A stretch of 64,000 bases of DNA from Meiothermus sp. QL-1 (GCF_003351145.1 NZ_QQSV01000007.1:1-64000), one strand, 5' to 3'; numbered from the stretch's first letter, positions 16,613 through 25,816 are shown. Notes: generated from the letters alone by a model not told the origin. Numbers and translations: made by a program.

Positions 16613-17753
16613 TTAGAAAAACCAGTGCCAGCGCCACCAGGAACGCGGAAAAAACGTAGGGATAGGCCGGGGAAAGACCGTACAGCCCGGTTCCGACAAC
16701 CGGGCCCAGCATCCGCCCCAAAGCCTGGGCCGCGCTGGCCAGACCAGCCACCGCCCCCTGCTCCTGATCCGAGACGGCCAGGGACTGGGCCGCGCTCAGG
16801 CCGGGCAGGGCCATGGTGCCCAGGCCCAGAAGCACCAGCGAGGCGGTGAGCAAGGGGAAGCTCGGCGCTATGGCCAACCCCAGATAGCCCAGCAGCAGCA
16901 GGGGCAGGCCGAGCCCCAACAGGGCTCGAGGGGGCCAGCGGACCCAGCGTACCCAGAAGCCCTGGGCTCCAACCCCCACCAGCCCGAAGACTACCAGCGC
17001 CAGGCCCACCGCCTGGGCGGTCTGGGCAGGCGATAGGCCCAGCCTGTCCTGGTAGAGGAAGGCCACGGTCTGCTCCATGGCAATCGAGGCCAGGTTGAGG
17101 CTAAGACCCATGACCAGGAGGGGCCACACCCGCGGGTCGCGCCAGGAAAGCAAAGGGGAGGGCTCGAGCTGCTCCTTTCTGCGGGACTCGGGCAGCACCC
17201 GCCAGACAAAAAGCGCATTCAGGAGGGCCAGGCTGGCCGAAAACACCACCGGCACCAGCAGGCCCAGATGGGCCAAGGCCGCCCCTATGGCCGGGCCGAA
17301 GATCACCCCCAGGCCAAAAGCCGCCCCCAGCACGGCGAAGTTCTGGGTGCGGGCCTCCTTGGGGGTGATGTCGGCCAGATAGGCCTGGGCGGTGGGCAGG
17401 GTGGCCGAGGAAAAGGCCCCGCCCAAAAGCCGGGCTGAGATTAGGCAGGCGAAAAGCCACCCCTCTCCCAGAATCTTCTGGTAGCCCAGCCAGGCGAACA
17501 GGGCAAACAGGTAGAAGCTGGCAGCAAACCCCAGGATACCCACGAGCAAAACGGGCTTTCGCCCCTGCTCGCTTCGACGGCCCCAGTAGGGCGAGAGCAG
17601 GAATTGCATGAGGGCGTAGCCGGTGGAGAAAAGCCCTACCTGCACCTCGCTCAAGCCCAGCTCCCGCCCAAGCGGCCCCAGGATGGGAAACAAAACCGAC
17701 AGCCCCAGGATGCTGTTGAAAAGGGTAAGAAAGAGGATGGCAAGCGGCTTCAC
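16554..17753 (-). CDS. MFS transporter (TetA/multidrug-like)
   Basis: 399 residues, 12 predicted membrane helices. Motif A appears as LLSPYWGRRSEQGRKPVLLV between helices 2 and 3, and helices 4-5 carry GAFSSATLPTAQAYLADITP and GLGVIFGPAIGAALA (antiporter motif C-like). This is the layout of TCR/Tet and DHA1 drug-proton antiporters; substrate not readable. GTG start 11 bases after the DUF3084 stop, so probably translated from the lptB-DUF3084 message. Confidence 0.85.
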   Translation of the reverse strand: MKPLAILFLTLFNSILGLSVLFPILGPLGRELGLSEVQVGLFSTGYALMQFLLSPYWGRRSEQGRKPVLLVGILGFAASFYLFALFAWLGYQKILGEGWLFACLISARLLGGAFSSATLPTAQAYLADITPKEARTQNFAVLGAAFGLGVIFGPAIGAALAHLGLLVPVVFSASLALLNALFVWRVLPESRRKEQLEPSPLLSWRDPRVWPLLVMGLSLNLASIAMEQTVAFLYQDRLGLSPAQTAQAVGLALVVFGLVGVGAQGFWVRWVRWPPRALLGLGLPLLLLGYLGLAIAPSFPLLTASLVLLGLGTMALPGLSAAQSLAVSDQEQGAVAGLASAAQALGRMLGPVVGTGLYGLSPAYPYVFSAFLVALALVFLISRPQLARLQTSAATGPGR

Positions 17754-17764
17754 TGTCTAGTAGT

Positions 17765-19219
17765 CTAAGGCAGGATTCGCAGACCCAGGCGGGGGGGCTC
17801 GGTGGGGTATAGGTTGCTGAGGGCCACCACCCCTATCCGGGCTCCTCCGCGCCGCCCGCTGAGCTGGGCCGCCAGGGCAGCGAACTCCTCTAGAGGAATC
17901 CCTCCCTGGGCCAGTTTCTCCGGCACCCAGCCGGCCTCGCTCAGCCGGGCCTCAACGGCCTGGCTGAGCGCGTTCAGTTTGCGCCCCAGCTCGCCTGCGC
18001 TGGCCGGGAGCGCAAGAAGGGCCGAGGCCAGCACCTCCCCCTCGGGGAAGGCTTGCTGGCGCGGCCGGTACTCGAGCACCACCCGCACCCGCCCCTCCCC
18101 ACCGATGCCCTGCACCCGGGCCAGGAGGAGACCAGGTCCCTGGTTGCCGAGGTGGGGGGTCTCCACCAGCTCCATGCCCCTGAGCCCCAGCAGGCGTATG
18201 CGGTTCTCGGCCCGCCGGGTAACCTCGGCCAGGGCTATCTGCTCGTTGCCCGGCTGCACCGGTTCCTCGGCCAACAGGACCATTCTGAGGCTCCTGTCCA
18301 GGCTGGCAGCAAAGAGCCGGTTGCGCTCCTTGAGCTGCTGCAATTCCCGCCGCGCCTCTAGCAGCCGGTTCTTCAGCTCGCGGTTCTCCTGCTGCAGGCT
18401 CTCCACCAGCCGGAGGGTGGCCTCATCCGAGGCGGGCGGGGAGAGGCCTCCCCCCAGCACGGCCACGTCCCCTTCCAGATTGCGCTTTTCCGCCTCCAGC
18501 TCCCGCAGCCTGGTCTCCAAGACCCTGGAGCGCTGCTGGAGCTCTTCGAGGCGGGCTAGAGACCCCCGTTGGGCTGCTTCAACCTGGCGAAGGCGATGCT
18601 CGGCTTCCCTTACCTGGGCCTCGAGCGCGGCCCGGTCCGAAAGCAGTCTGCGCTTCTCTGCCTCCAAGCGCTCCTTCTCCTGCACCAGCCTCAGCCGCGT
18701 CTGCTGCAACGCTGCCAGGGCCGCACGCAACGACCGGCCCTCCTCCTTCAGTCTTTCCAACTCCTGGCGGAGCCGCTCCCGCTCCACCAGCGCCTCCTCC
18801 AGGCCCTGCCGGGTCTGCCGCTGGAGCTCCACCTGCTGGGCAAGCTGCCGGGCCAGCAGGTCTATGCTCCGCTCAAACTCGTCCCGCTCAGCCTTGAGCT
18901 GTTCGTACTGGCTGAAGATGCTGGCGGCCCGGTTCTCCAAGCGCCCTACCTCGGCCCGCAAACGGTCGCGCTCCTGTCGAATGGCTTCGGCCTGCAGAAT
19001 GGTCTCGCGGGCCTCCCGCACCAGCAGGAAAAAAGTCCCAAAAGCCCCCAACGCAATCAGCGCCCCTGTGCCCACCGCCACCAGGGTGGCCGTCGCTCGG
19101 GGCCGCAGACCCAGCAGGCGCCAGTGGCGCTTGCCCACCCGCCGCGCCACCAGATCGCCTACGTAGGCCACCAAGCTCGCTACCAATACCAGCAGAATCA
19201 AAATGGCCCAGAAGGTCAT
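17765..19219 (-). CDS. DUF3084 family membrane coiled-coil protein
   Basis: 484 residues. Two N-terminal membrane helices (about 2-22 and 48-68) with GDLVARRVGKRHWRLLGLRPRATAT split between them, then a coiled coil of about 230 residues (about 75-305; Glu/Arg/Leu heptads), then a compact C-terminal domain (IALAEVTRRAENRIRLLGLRG, VRVVLEYRPRQQAFPEGEVL) as in cyanobacterial and Thermus DUF3084 proteins. Function unknown; the build suggests an envelope-spanning tether. Lies 52 bases after lptB on the same strand. Confidence 0.85.
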   Translation of the reverse strand: MTFWAILILLVLVASLVAYVGDLVARRVGKRHWRLLGLRPRATATLVAVGTGALIALGAFGTFFLLVREARETILQAEAIRQERDRLRAEVGRLENRAASIFSQYEQLKAERDEFERSIDLLARQLAQQVELQRQTRQGLEEALVERERLRQELERLKEEGRSLRAALAALQQTRLRLVQEKERLEAEKRRLLSDRAALEAQVREAEHRLRQVEAAQRGSLARLEELQQRSRVLETRLRELEAEKRNLEGDVAVLGGGLSPPASDEATLRLVESLQQENRELKNRLLEARRELQQLKERNRLFAASLDRSLRMVLLAEEPVQPGNEQIALAEVTRRAENRIRLLGLRGMELVETPHLGNQGPGLLLARVQGIGGEGRVRVVLEYRPRQQAFPEGEVLASALLALPASAGELGRKLNALSQAVEARLSEAGWVPEKLAQGGIPLEEFAALAAQLSGRRGGARIGVVALSNLYPTEPPRLGLRILP

Positions 19220-19271
19220 ACCGCTACCTCGTACGGGGCACAGACCTCAGGGCAGCGCCACGGCCCATGCT

Positions 19272-20033
19272 TCACAGTTCGTACTCATCACCCAGGTAGT
19301 GCTTGCGCACCCCCGCATCGCGGGCAAAGGCCTCTGGTGAGCCATGGAAGGCCATCTGGCCGTCGTACATGAGGTAGATTCGGTCGGCAATGGCCAGGGT
19401 CTCCCGCACCGCGTGGTCGGTGATGAAAATGCCCACCCCCCGCCGCTCGCGCAGCTCGGAAATAAGCTTCTGAATGTCGTGGACGTTCTTGGGGTCCACG
19501 CCAGTAAAGGGCTCGTCCAAAAGGATGAAGTCGGGGTTGGTGCAGAGAGCTCGAGCGATCTCCAGCCGCCGCCGCTCTCCCCCCGAGAGGGTGTAGGCGT
19601 AGCGGTCCTTCAGGTGGGCAATTCCCAGCTCTTCCAGCAAGGCCATGGCCCGCTCCTTTCGCTCGGCCTTGGCCAGGGGCTGGAACTCCAGCACGGCCAG
19701 CAGGTTTTCCAGCGCGGTAAGGCGGCGGAAGGCCGAGGGCTCCTGGGGCAGGTAGCCGAGGCCCAGCCGGGCCCGCTTGTACATGGGCAGGCGGGTCACA
19801 TCCTGCCCGTTTAGATGAATCCGACCCGCGTTGGGCTCAATGAAGCCCACCAGCATGTAGAAGGTGGTGGTCTTGCCCGCCCCGTTGGGGCCAAAAAGGG
19901 CCACGATCTCCCCGCGGGAAAGCTCCAGGCTCACCCCCCGCACCACCTCGCGCCGCCCATAGCGCTTGGAAAGACCGCTGGCCTCCAGACGGGTGGTCGC
20001 GCGGACTCCTTCCCTCTGCAACACGGTCTCCAT
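19272..20033 (-). CDS. lptB: LptB-type ABC transporter ATPase
   Basis: 253 residues. Walker [11 protein letters not shown]-loop region [11 protein letters not shown] signature [12 protein letters not shown], Walker [14 protein letters not shown], switch His in [11 protein letters not shown]. The LSGGERRR and DEPFxGVDP forms are typical of LptB, the ATPase that drives lipopolysaccharide transport to the outer membrane. Thermaceae are generally regarded as lacking classical LPS, so the cargo may be another glycolipid or polysaccharide. No LptF/G is nearby. Divergent from gltX. Confidence 0.85.
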   Translation of the reverse strand: METVLQREGVRATTRLEASGLSKRYGRREVVRGVSLELSRGEIVALFGPNGAGKTTTFYMLVGFIEPNAGRIHLNGQDVTRLPMYKRARLGLGYLPQEPSAFRRLTALENLLAVLEFQPLAKAERKERAMALLEELGIAHLKDRYAYTLSGGERRRLEIARALCTNPDFILLDEPFTGVDPKNVHDIQKLISELRERRGVGIFITDHAVRETLAIADRIYLMYDGQMAFHGSPEAFARDAGVRKHYLGDEYEL

Positions 20034-20108
20034 TCTTTTTCCAGGGTAGCACCCCGCGCTAAGGTGGCCGTGAGAGGCCCCGCCTTTCCCCTACGGCCCC
20101 CAGAGCGA

Positions 20109-20114
20109 TAAGCT
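20109..20114 (+). promoter_or_regulatory. Leaderless-type -10 box of gltX
   Basis: TAAGCT with 7 nt to the gltX ATG; no ribosome site between. Confidence 0.5.
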
Positions 20115-20121
20115 ATCGGTT

Positions 20122-21564
20122 ATGGTAGTCACCCGCATCGCCCCTAGCCCCACCGGCGATCCCCACGTGGGCACCGCCTACCAGGCACTCTTCAACTACG
20201 TCTTCGCCAAGCAAAACGGCGGCAAATTCATCGTTCGCATCGAGGACACCGACCGAACCCGCTACAACCCCACCTCGGTAGAGCGGATTCTGGGCATGCT
20301 CGAGTGGCTGGGCCTTTCGCCCGACGAGTCCCCCACCAAGGGGGGACCCAACGGGCCCTATGTGCAGTCCGAGCGCCTGCCCATCTACCAGAAGCACGTG
20401 GAGATACTCCTGGCCAAGGGCGCTGCCTACCGGGCCTTCGACACCCCAGAGGAGCTGGCCAGGGCCCGGGAGGAAGCCCTGCGGGCGGGCAGGCAGGAGA
20501 TGGGCTACAACCGCCGCTACCGCGACTATCCCCCCGAAGAGGCCGAGCGGCGGGCCAGGGCGGGCGAGCCCCACGTGGTGCGGCTCAAGGTTCCCCTCAC
20601 GGGCAAGACCGTGGTGCACGACCTGCTCCGGGGCCCCGTGGAGTTCGACAACAGCACCCTGGACGACAAGGTGATCCTGAAGGCCGATGGTTTTCCCACC
20701 TACCACCTGGCGGCCATGGTGGACGACCACCTGATGGGGGTGACCCATGTCATCCGGGCCGAGGAGTGGCTCACCAGCACCCCCTTTCACATCCACATCC
20801 TCAAGGCCTTCGGCTGGGAGGAGCCGGTCTGGTGCCATACCCCCTTGCTGCGCAACCCTGACAAGTCCAAGCTCTCCAAGCGCAAGATGGACACCAGCGT
20901 GGACAGCTACAAGGCCCAGGGCATCCTGCCCGAGGCCCTTTTGAACTACCTGGGCACCATGGCCTGGAGCATGCCCGATGGGCGGGAGATATTCAGCCTG
21001 GAGGAGATGATCGCCCACTTCCGCCTGGAGCGCATCCGCTTGGGAGCGCCGGTCTTCGACCTGGAAAAACTTAAGTGGATGAACGGCAAGTACATCCGCG
21101 AGGTGCTGAGCCTGGAGGAGCTCACGGAGCGGGTCAAGCCCTTTCTGGCCCGCTCGGGGCTCTCCTACCCCTCAGAGGACTACCTGAGGCGGGTGGTGGA
21201 GGCCATGCGGGCCCGCTTCGAGACCCTGCAAGAATTTGTGGACAAGTCCATGTACTTCTTCAGCGAGGCCTACCCTATGCAGGAAAAAGCCCTGGCCAAG
21301 CTCATGGAGGGGGCCCGTTTCCTACCCGAACTGTACGGACAACTGGCCAAGGCTCCGGACATGCTCCCGGAAACCACCGAACCCCTGCTGAAGAGCTACA
21401 TCGAGGCCAAAGGGGCCAAGGCCGCCCAGGTCATGCAGCCCCTGCGGGCGGCCCTGACCGGCTCCCTCGAGACCCCCGGGATGTTCGACCTGCTGTTTAT
21501 CCTGGGCAAGGAGCGGGTCCTGAAGCGCCTGGAGCGGGCCATGGAGCGGGTGGAGGCCCTATAG
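20122..21564 (+). CDS. gltX: Glutamyl-tRNA synthetase
   Basis: 480 residues, class I. Charges tRNA-Glu. HIGH motif region RIAPSPTGDPHVGTAY (about 4-19); FIVRIEDTDRTRY; KMSKS-type loop as KSKLSKRK (about 249-256); C-terminal all-helical anticodon-binding domain. It lacks the zinc-site cysteines seen in E. coli GltX, as in Thermus. The stop codon is shared within CTATAG with the convergent acyl-CoA synthetase stop. Confidence 0.97.
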   Translation: MVVTRIAPSPTGDPHVGTAYQALFNYVFAKQNGGKFIVRIEDTDRTRYNPTSVERILGMLEWLGLSPDESPTKGGPNGPYVQSERLPIYQKHVEILLAKGAAYRAFDTPEELARAREEALRAGRQEMGYNRRYRDYPPEEAERRARAGEPHVVRLKVPLTGKTVVHDLLRGPVEFDNSTLDDKVILKADGFPTYHLAAMVDDHLMGVTHVIRAEEWLTSTPFHIHILKAFGWEEPVWCHTPLLRNPDKSKLSKRKMDTSVDSYKAQGILPEALLNYLGTMAWSMPDGREIFSLEEMIAHFRLERIRLGAPVFDLEKLKWMNGKYIREVLSLEELTERVKPFLARSGLSYPSEDYLRRVVEAMRARFETLQEFVDKSMYFFSEAYPMQEKALAKLMEGARFLPELYGQLAKAPDMLPETTEPLLKSYIEAKGAKAAQVMQPLRAALTGSLETPGMFDLLFILGKERVLKRLERAMERVEAL

Positions 21565-23475
21565 GGCCTGCCGGATGGCCTCCACCGCCTCGGGGTTCTC
21601 CAGCGCCGAGAGGTCGCCAGGGGGCTGCCCCAGGTAGGCTGCCCGGATGACCCGGCGCATCACCTTGGCGTTGCGGGTCTTGGGCAGGTCGCTCACAAAA
21701 AGGAGCTTCTCGGGCCTCAGCGCCTTGCCCAGCCGGCCGGTGATGGTCTCGAGGATGGCCCGCTCCAGCTCGGGGCTCGGGGTCTGGCCCGGCCGCAGCA
21801 CCACGAAGACCACCGCCACCTCCCCCTTGAGGGGGTGGGGCACCCCGATGGCCGCGGCCTCCTTGACCGCCGGATGCTCCACCGCGGCGCTCTCGTACTC
21901 CGCCGGTCCCACCCGCTTGCCGGCCACCTTGAGGGTATCGTCGCTGCGCCCCTGGATGAACCAGTGTCCCTCGGCGTCCACCCAGGCCCAGTCCCCGTGC
22001 ACCCAGACCCCCTCAAAGCGGTTCCAGTAGGTGTTCAAATAGCGCTCGGGGTCGTTCCAGAAACCCTTGGTCTGGCCCGGCCAGGGCTTGAGGACCGCCA
22101 GCTCCCCCACCTCGCCCCGCACCGGCCGGCCCGCCGCATCCAGCACCTCGGCGTGGATGCCGGGGGCGGCGGTGTTGAAGCCCATGGGCTTGATAGGCCG
22201 CCAGGTGGTGCAGCCCAGGATGCCCCCGCCCACCTCGGTGCCCCCCGAGTAGTTGATGATGGGCAGCCGCCCCTGGCCCACGGTGTGGAAGAACCACAGG
22301 TAGGGCTCGAGGTTCCACGGCTCCCCGGTGGAGCCCAGCACGCGCAAGGCCGAGAGGTCGTGCTGGCGCACGGGCGCCTCAAAGGGCATCAGGGCCCGCA
22401 CCAAGGTGGGCGAGAGGCCCAGGTGGGTCACCCGGTGCCGCGCGCACAGGGCCCAAAGCCGCCCCGCGTCCGGGTAGTCCGGGGCTCCCTCGTAAAGGAG
22501 AACCGTGGCCCCCAGGGTAAGCCCCCCCAGAATGGCCCACGGCCCCATCATCCAGCCCATGTCGGTGAACCAGAAAAGGGTCTCGCCCGCTCGCAAATCG
22601 AAGAGGTGAGCCAGGTCCTGGGCCGCCTTGAGGGGAAAGCCGGCGTGGTAGTGCACCGTACCCTTGGGCCTGCCGGTGGTGCCCGAGGTGTAGATGAGCA
22701 TGAAGGGGTCCATGCTCTCCACGGGCGTGTAGGGGGCCTCGGGCGGCTGAAGGGGAACCCAGGCGTCCCAGGCCACTTCCCGCGGACCTAAGGGGACGTC
22801 GCCAAAACGGCGCACCACCAGGATGCGCTCCACGCTTGGCGCGAGCTGGGCTGCCGCCCGGGCCTGGGCGAGCAGCGGCACCCGGCTGCCCCGACGGTAA
22901 AAACCATCCGCGGTGATAAGGAGGCGGGCCCCGGCGTCCTGCAAGCGGGTGGCGGCCGCCTCGGCCGCATAGCCCGAGAAGATGGGAACGAAGATGGCCC
23001 CCAGCCGGGCCACAGCCAGCGCGCTGATGGCGGTCTCGGGGAGCATGGGCAGGAAAAGCCCCACCCGGTCGCCCGGGCCAATCCCCAAGGCTGCCAGCGC
23101 TTGGGCGGCCCGGGCCACCTCGTCCTCCAGCTCGGCGTAGGAAAGCCGCCGCACCGTCCCCTCCTCCCCCTCCCAGCAGAGGGCCAGAGCCTGCGGCCGG
23201 GTCCGGGCGTGGCGCAGGGCGTTCTGGGCCAGATTGAGCCGCCCGCCCACAAACCAGCGGGGCCACTGGGGGCCTTGGGAAGCGTCCAGCACCTGGGTGT
23301 AGGGGTGCAGCCACTCGATCCCTAAAAGCTCTAGGGTGGCGCGCCAGAAAGCCTCGGTCTCCTCGATGCTATAGCGGTAGAGGGCCTCGTAGTCGGGAAG
23401 CCCTAGGCGTTCCAACAGGGCCTCGAGGTGGCTGCCCCGGGTGTAGGCCTCGGAAGGAAACCATAGGGGGTCCAT
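21559..23475 (-). CDS. AMP-forming acyl-CoA synthetase (acetyl-/acetoacetyl-CoA synthetase-like)
   Basis: 638 residues. ANL superfamily: P-loop YTSGTTGRPKGTVHYHAG, A5 region YSGGTEVGGGI, A7 VHGDWAWVDAEGHWFIQGRSDD, A8 hinge KVAGKRVGPAEYE and the catalytic A10 Lys in KTRNAKVMRRVIR. The N-terminal 100 residues (FPSEAYTRGSHLEALLERL, FWRATLELLGIEW) resemble acetyl-CoA synthetase and acetoacetyl-CoA synthetase rather than long-chain ligases. It activates a short carboxylic acid via acyl-AMP to the CoA thioester; substrate uncertain. It overlaps gltX by 6 bases at the stops. Confidence 0.88.
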   Translation of the reverse strand: MDPLWFPSEAYTRGSHLEALLERLGLPDYEALYRYSIEETEAFWRATLELLGIEWLHPYTQVLDASQGPQWPRWFVGGRLNLAQNALRHARTRPQALALCWEGEEGTVRRLSYAELEDEVARAAQALAALGIGPGDRVGLFLPMLPETAISALAVARLGAIFVPIFSGYAAEAAATRLQDAGARLLITADGFYRRGSRVPLLAQARAAAQLAPSVERILVVRRFGDVPLGPREVAWDAWVPLQPPEAPYTPVESMDPFMLIYTSGTTGRPKGTVHYHAGFPLKAAQDLAHLFDLRAGETLFWFTDMGWMMGPWAILGGLTLGATVLLYEGAPDYPDAGRLWALCARHRVTHLGLSPTLVRALMPFEAPVRQHDLSALRVLGSTGEPWNLEPYLWFFHTVGQGRLPIINYSGGTEVGGGILGCTTWRPIKPMGFNTAAPGIHAEVLDAAGRPVRGEVGELAVLKPWPGQTKGFWNDPERYLNTYWNRFEGVWVHGDWAWVDAEGHWFIQGRSDDTLKVAGKRVGPAEYESAAVEHPAVKEAAAIGVPHPLKGEVAVVFVVLRPGQTPSPELERAILETITGRLGKALRPEKLLFVSDLPKTRNAKVMRRVIRAAYLGQPPGDLSALENPEAVEAIRQAL

Positions 23476-23510
23476 AGGCGTCTACCCCATAGTCTAGCGC
23501 CCTAGAGCGT

Positions 23511-24368
23511 TCAGCGTTTGCGGAACAGCAGGCCCAGAAAACCCTTGCGCACTGGCTTTTCCTCCTGAGGGGGCTTGGGGGGTTCCGGGCTCGAGGCCTT
23601 CTGCACAATCTGCAAAAAGGCCTTGAGCGTGGCCCGGGTGGCCGAATCCTTGACCAGGAGGTTGCGCACGATGCGGTCCAGGTGGGGCGGCAGGCCCGTG
23701 GGCGGGGGCAGCCGGTGCAGGTGGGCGTAGCCGAGCTCTTCAAGCGTCTCGCCCACGAAGGGCCGCTTGCCCACCAGAAGCTCAAAGGCCATCACCCCAA
23801 AGGAGTAGGCGTCCGACGCAGGGGTGGCCGCCTCGCCCGCAAAGAGCTCCGGGGCCATATAGAAGGGGCTTCCGGCCCGCTCCAGCGGCCTGGGGTTCTC
23901 GCGGGTCCTGGCCACGCCGAAATCGCCCAGCCTAAACCGGTTCCCCTCGACAAAGATGTTGGAGGGCTTGACGTCCTGGTGCACGATGCCCCGCTCGTGC
24001 AGGTAAAGGAGGGCCTGGGCAATCTGGGTAAGGCACTCCAGGGCTTCTTCCCGGCCCAGGGGCCCCTTGCGCAGACGGTCCTCGAGGGTGCCCTCTGGAA
24101 AGTACTCCAGGGCCAAAAAAGCCCCTTCCCCCTCGGGGCGGCCCGCCAGCCCCCGCACCAGGTGGGGGTGGCTCAGGCTAAGGGAAAGGGCCACTTCCTG
24201 GGCGAAACGCTCCGCCAGGGCCCTATTGGTCCGCACCTCCCGGCGGGGCACCTTGAGCGCCACCTGGGTGCCGTCGGGCGCACGGGCCAGGTAGACCTGA
24301 GAGGAACGGCCCAGACCCAGCAACATCTCCAGCTTGAAGTCCTGGCGGGTTAGGCGGCGATAGTCCAT
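23511..24368 (-). CDS. Soluble Hanks-type Ser/Thr protein kinase
   Basis: 285 residues. Full kinase domain: G-loop GLGRSSQVYLA, ATP Lys39 in VALKVPR, catalytic loop GIVHQDVKPSNIF at 128-138, DFG 149-151 (GDFGVARTR), APE-like MAPELF. The HRD motif is HQD, so it is a non-RD kinase likely not switched by activation-loop phosphorylation. No transmembrane helix or PASTA domain; a Pro-rich tail (SPEPPKPPQEEKP) ends in a basic stretch FLGLLFRKR. Followed downstream by the acyl-CoA synthetase gene. Target unknown. Confidence 0.88.
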   Translation of the reverse strand: MDYRRLTRQDFKLEMLLGLGRSSQVYLARAPDGTQVALKVPRREVRTNRALAERFAQEVALSLSLSHPHLVRGLAGRPEGEGAFLALEYFPEGTLEDRLRKGPLGREEALECLTQIAQALLYLHERGIVHQDVKPSNIFVEGNRFRLGDFGVARTRENPRPLERAGSPFYMAPELFAGEAATPASDAYSFGVMAFELLVGKRPFVGETLEELGYAHLHRLPPPTGLPPHLDRIVRNLLVKDSATRATLKAFLQIVQKASSPEPPKPPQEEKPVRKGFLGLLFRKR

Positions 24369-24394
24369 GGCATCCGCGGCCCATTACACCACAT

Positions 24395-25069
24395 TTAGAG
24401 GCGTAGCTGCCCCCCGGGCTCCAAAGCCTCGCCCCCAATTCCCAAAAGCCCGGCCCGCCGCACAAAGGCCGCTCCGTCCTGGGCGATGGGGGGGAAGGTG
24501 TTGTAGTGCACCGGCAGTACCTGTTTGGCCCGGATGAGTTCCAGAGCCTTCAAAGCATCGTCGGGGCCCATGGTGAAGTGGTCGCCAATCGGCAGCACCG
24601 CCAGGTCGATGGCATAGGAGGCCAGCAGGCTCATATCGCTAAACAGGGCGGTGTCGCCCGCGATGTACAGGCGCTTACCGGCCAGCTCGAGCACGCACCC
24701 CTGGGCCAGGCCGCCGTAGGTGCCGTCGGGGAAGGAGGAGGAGTGCCAGGCCGGGAACCACTTGAGCCACCCCCCAGAAAAGCGGTAGGTGCCGCCCAGG
24801 TTCATCCCCACCCCCTTGGCCCCCTGCCGCTCGGCGTAGCTTACGATCTCGTAGTTGGAAATGATGGGGGCCCCGGTGCGCTGGCTGATGGCCACGCTGT
24901 CGCCGTAGTGGTCGCCGTGGGCGTGGGTGAGCACGATCAGGTCGGCCTCCACCTGGTCGGCCGCGAGGGCTGCCTTGGGGTTGCCGGTGAGAAAGGGGTC
25001 CACCAAGACCCGCGTGGTGCCATCGGTGATCAGAAGCGCCGAATGACCCAGGTACCTGACCTCGAGCAC
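24395..25069 (-). CDS. UPF0173-type metal-dependent hydrolase (metallo-beta-lactamase fold)
   Basis: 224 residues, GTG start with GGAGG upstream. N-terminal RYLGHSALLI, metal motif THAHGDHYGDS (HxHxDH), later AGDTALFSDM and GDHFTMGPDDALKALEL, which is the GDHFTMGP stretch typical of the UPF0173/YtkL group. Ends PVHYNTFPPIAQD. Cytoplasmic hydrolase of unknown substrate. A TATACT box lies 24 bases before the start. Confidence 0.9.
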   Translation of the reverse strand: MLEVRYLGHSALLITDGTTRVLVDPFLTGNPKAALAADQVEADLIVLTHAHGDHYGDSVAISQRTGAPIISNYEIVSYAERQGAKGVGMNLGGTYRFSGGWLKWFPAWHSSSFPDGTYGGLAQGCVLELAGKRLYIAGDTALFSDMSLLASYAIDLAVLPIGDHFTMGPDDALKALELIRAKQVLPVHYNTFPPIAQDGAAFVRRAGLLGIGGEALEPGGQLRL

Positions 25070-25092
25070 GGTAACACCTCCAGATGGCTATC

Positions 25093-25098
25093 AGTATA
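25093..25098 (-). promoter_or_regulatory. -10 box of the UPF0173 hydrolase gene
   Basis: TATACT on the minus strand, in the gap to the DUF3809-like gene, with GGAGG and a GTG start following. Confidence 0.45.
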
Positions 25099-25106
25099 TG
25101 GGGGGC

Positions 25107-25574
25107 TCAGGCCCCCTGCGCCAGCCGCTTCAGCTCCCGCTCCAGGTTGCGCTCAAACGCAGCCTCGGCCAGCCGGCGCAAAGCCCGCCCTCCCCACTTC
25201 TCCCCGGGGGGCAGGCTGGCATGCAGCCGCAGGGTGAGCCGGTACTCCAGCCCGCCCTCCACCACCTCGCCCCGGCCCGCCAGCTCCACCCAAAAAGGCG
25301 GGGGGTTCTCCAGGGGCAGCGCTTCCAGACGGGCTACTCTCCCCTCGGGGTGAATACGGCTGCGAAAGGGGAATTGGATTTCTCCAAGGAGGGGGGCCTC
25401 GGCCACCAAGACCCCCTCCAGCCAAAACCCCTCCCGCCTCAGCATCCTAAAGGGGGGGCGGCCCGAGAAGACCCGCTCGGGCTGGTAGAGATGCTCTGGA
25501 GGCTCGGGCAAAAAAAGGCGAAAGGATTTCTCTAGCAACACCTGGCTCCCCCTCGCGGGCCCTAGTTCACCCAC
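25107..25574 (-). CDS. DUF3809-like protein of unknown function
   Basis: 155 residues, no signal peptide or membrane helix. A beta-rich protein (FRLFLPEPPEHLYQPERVF, FWLEGVLVAEAPLLGEIQFPF, VEGGLEYRLTLRLHASLPPG) ending in an amphipathic helix RLAEAAFERNLERELKRLA. The layout resembles the START/SRPBCC-like polyketide-cyclase fold; I recall it as DUF3809, confined to Deinococcota, with moderate certainty. The start ATG overlaps the stop region of the DUF3248-like gene by 13 bases, so they are translationally coupled. Confidence 0.65.
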   Translation of the reverse strand: MGELGPARGSQVLLEKSFRLFLPEPPEHLYQPERVFSGRPPFRMLRREGFWLEGVLVAEAPLLGEIQFPFRSRIHPEGRVARLEALPLENPPPFWVELAGRGEVVEGGLEYRLTLRLHASLPPGEKWGGRALRRLAEAAFERNLERELKRLAQGA

Positions 25575-25765
25575 TCCACCCGCACCTGCCCAGCCCGCAC
25601 CAGTTGTTCAATTTCCTCGTCGGTCACGTTGCGCAGGCGCGAGAGATGGGCGAACTCGGGGGCAGCCGAGGCCAACCCCACGCGCACCACCAAGACCTCC
25701 TCCCCCTCGGCCTTGCCAATCCGCCAGACCAGGTGGTTGCCGAGCCGCTCGAGCAGGTCGTCCAT
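25562..25765 (-). CDS. DUF3248-like small protein
   Basis: 67 residues from ATG 25765 (MDDLLERLGNHLVWRIG). A small alpha/beta protein with a VLVVRVGLASAAPEFAHL strand and a helix DEEIEQLVRAG; DUF3248 members of Thermus have this size and start. Function unknown. The frame is open 45 codons further upstream, but that part overlaps the divergent nucleotidyltransferase start and is rejected. TAGGCT lies 7 nt before the ATG. Confidence 0.65.
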   Translation of the reverse strand: MDDLLERLGNHLVWRIGKAEGEEVLVVRVGLASAAPEFAHLSRLRNVTDEEIEQLVRAGQVRVEWVN

Positions 25766-25772
25766 GACTTCA

Positions 25773-25778
25773 AGCCTA
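25773..25778 (-). promoter_or_regulatory. Leaderless-type -10 box of the DUF3248-like gene
   Basis: TAGGCT on the minus strand, 7 nt before the ATG at 25765. It forms a divergent pair with TAAACT at 25817. Confidence 0.45.
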
Positions 25779-25816
25779 CCGGGCCCGAAGGCCTGGGTAA
25801 AGGGCGCTGCCCACAG

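Noticed and set aside
17802-19166. 454-codon Ser/Arg-rich open frame antisense to the DUF3084 gene
   Set aside because: Low-complexity composition that mirrors the coiled-coil codons of DUF3084; no motif.
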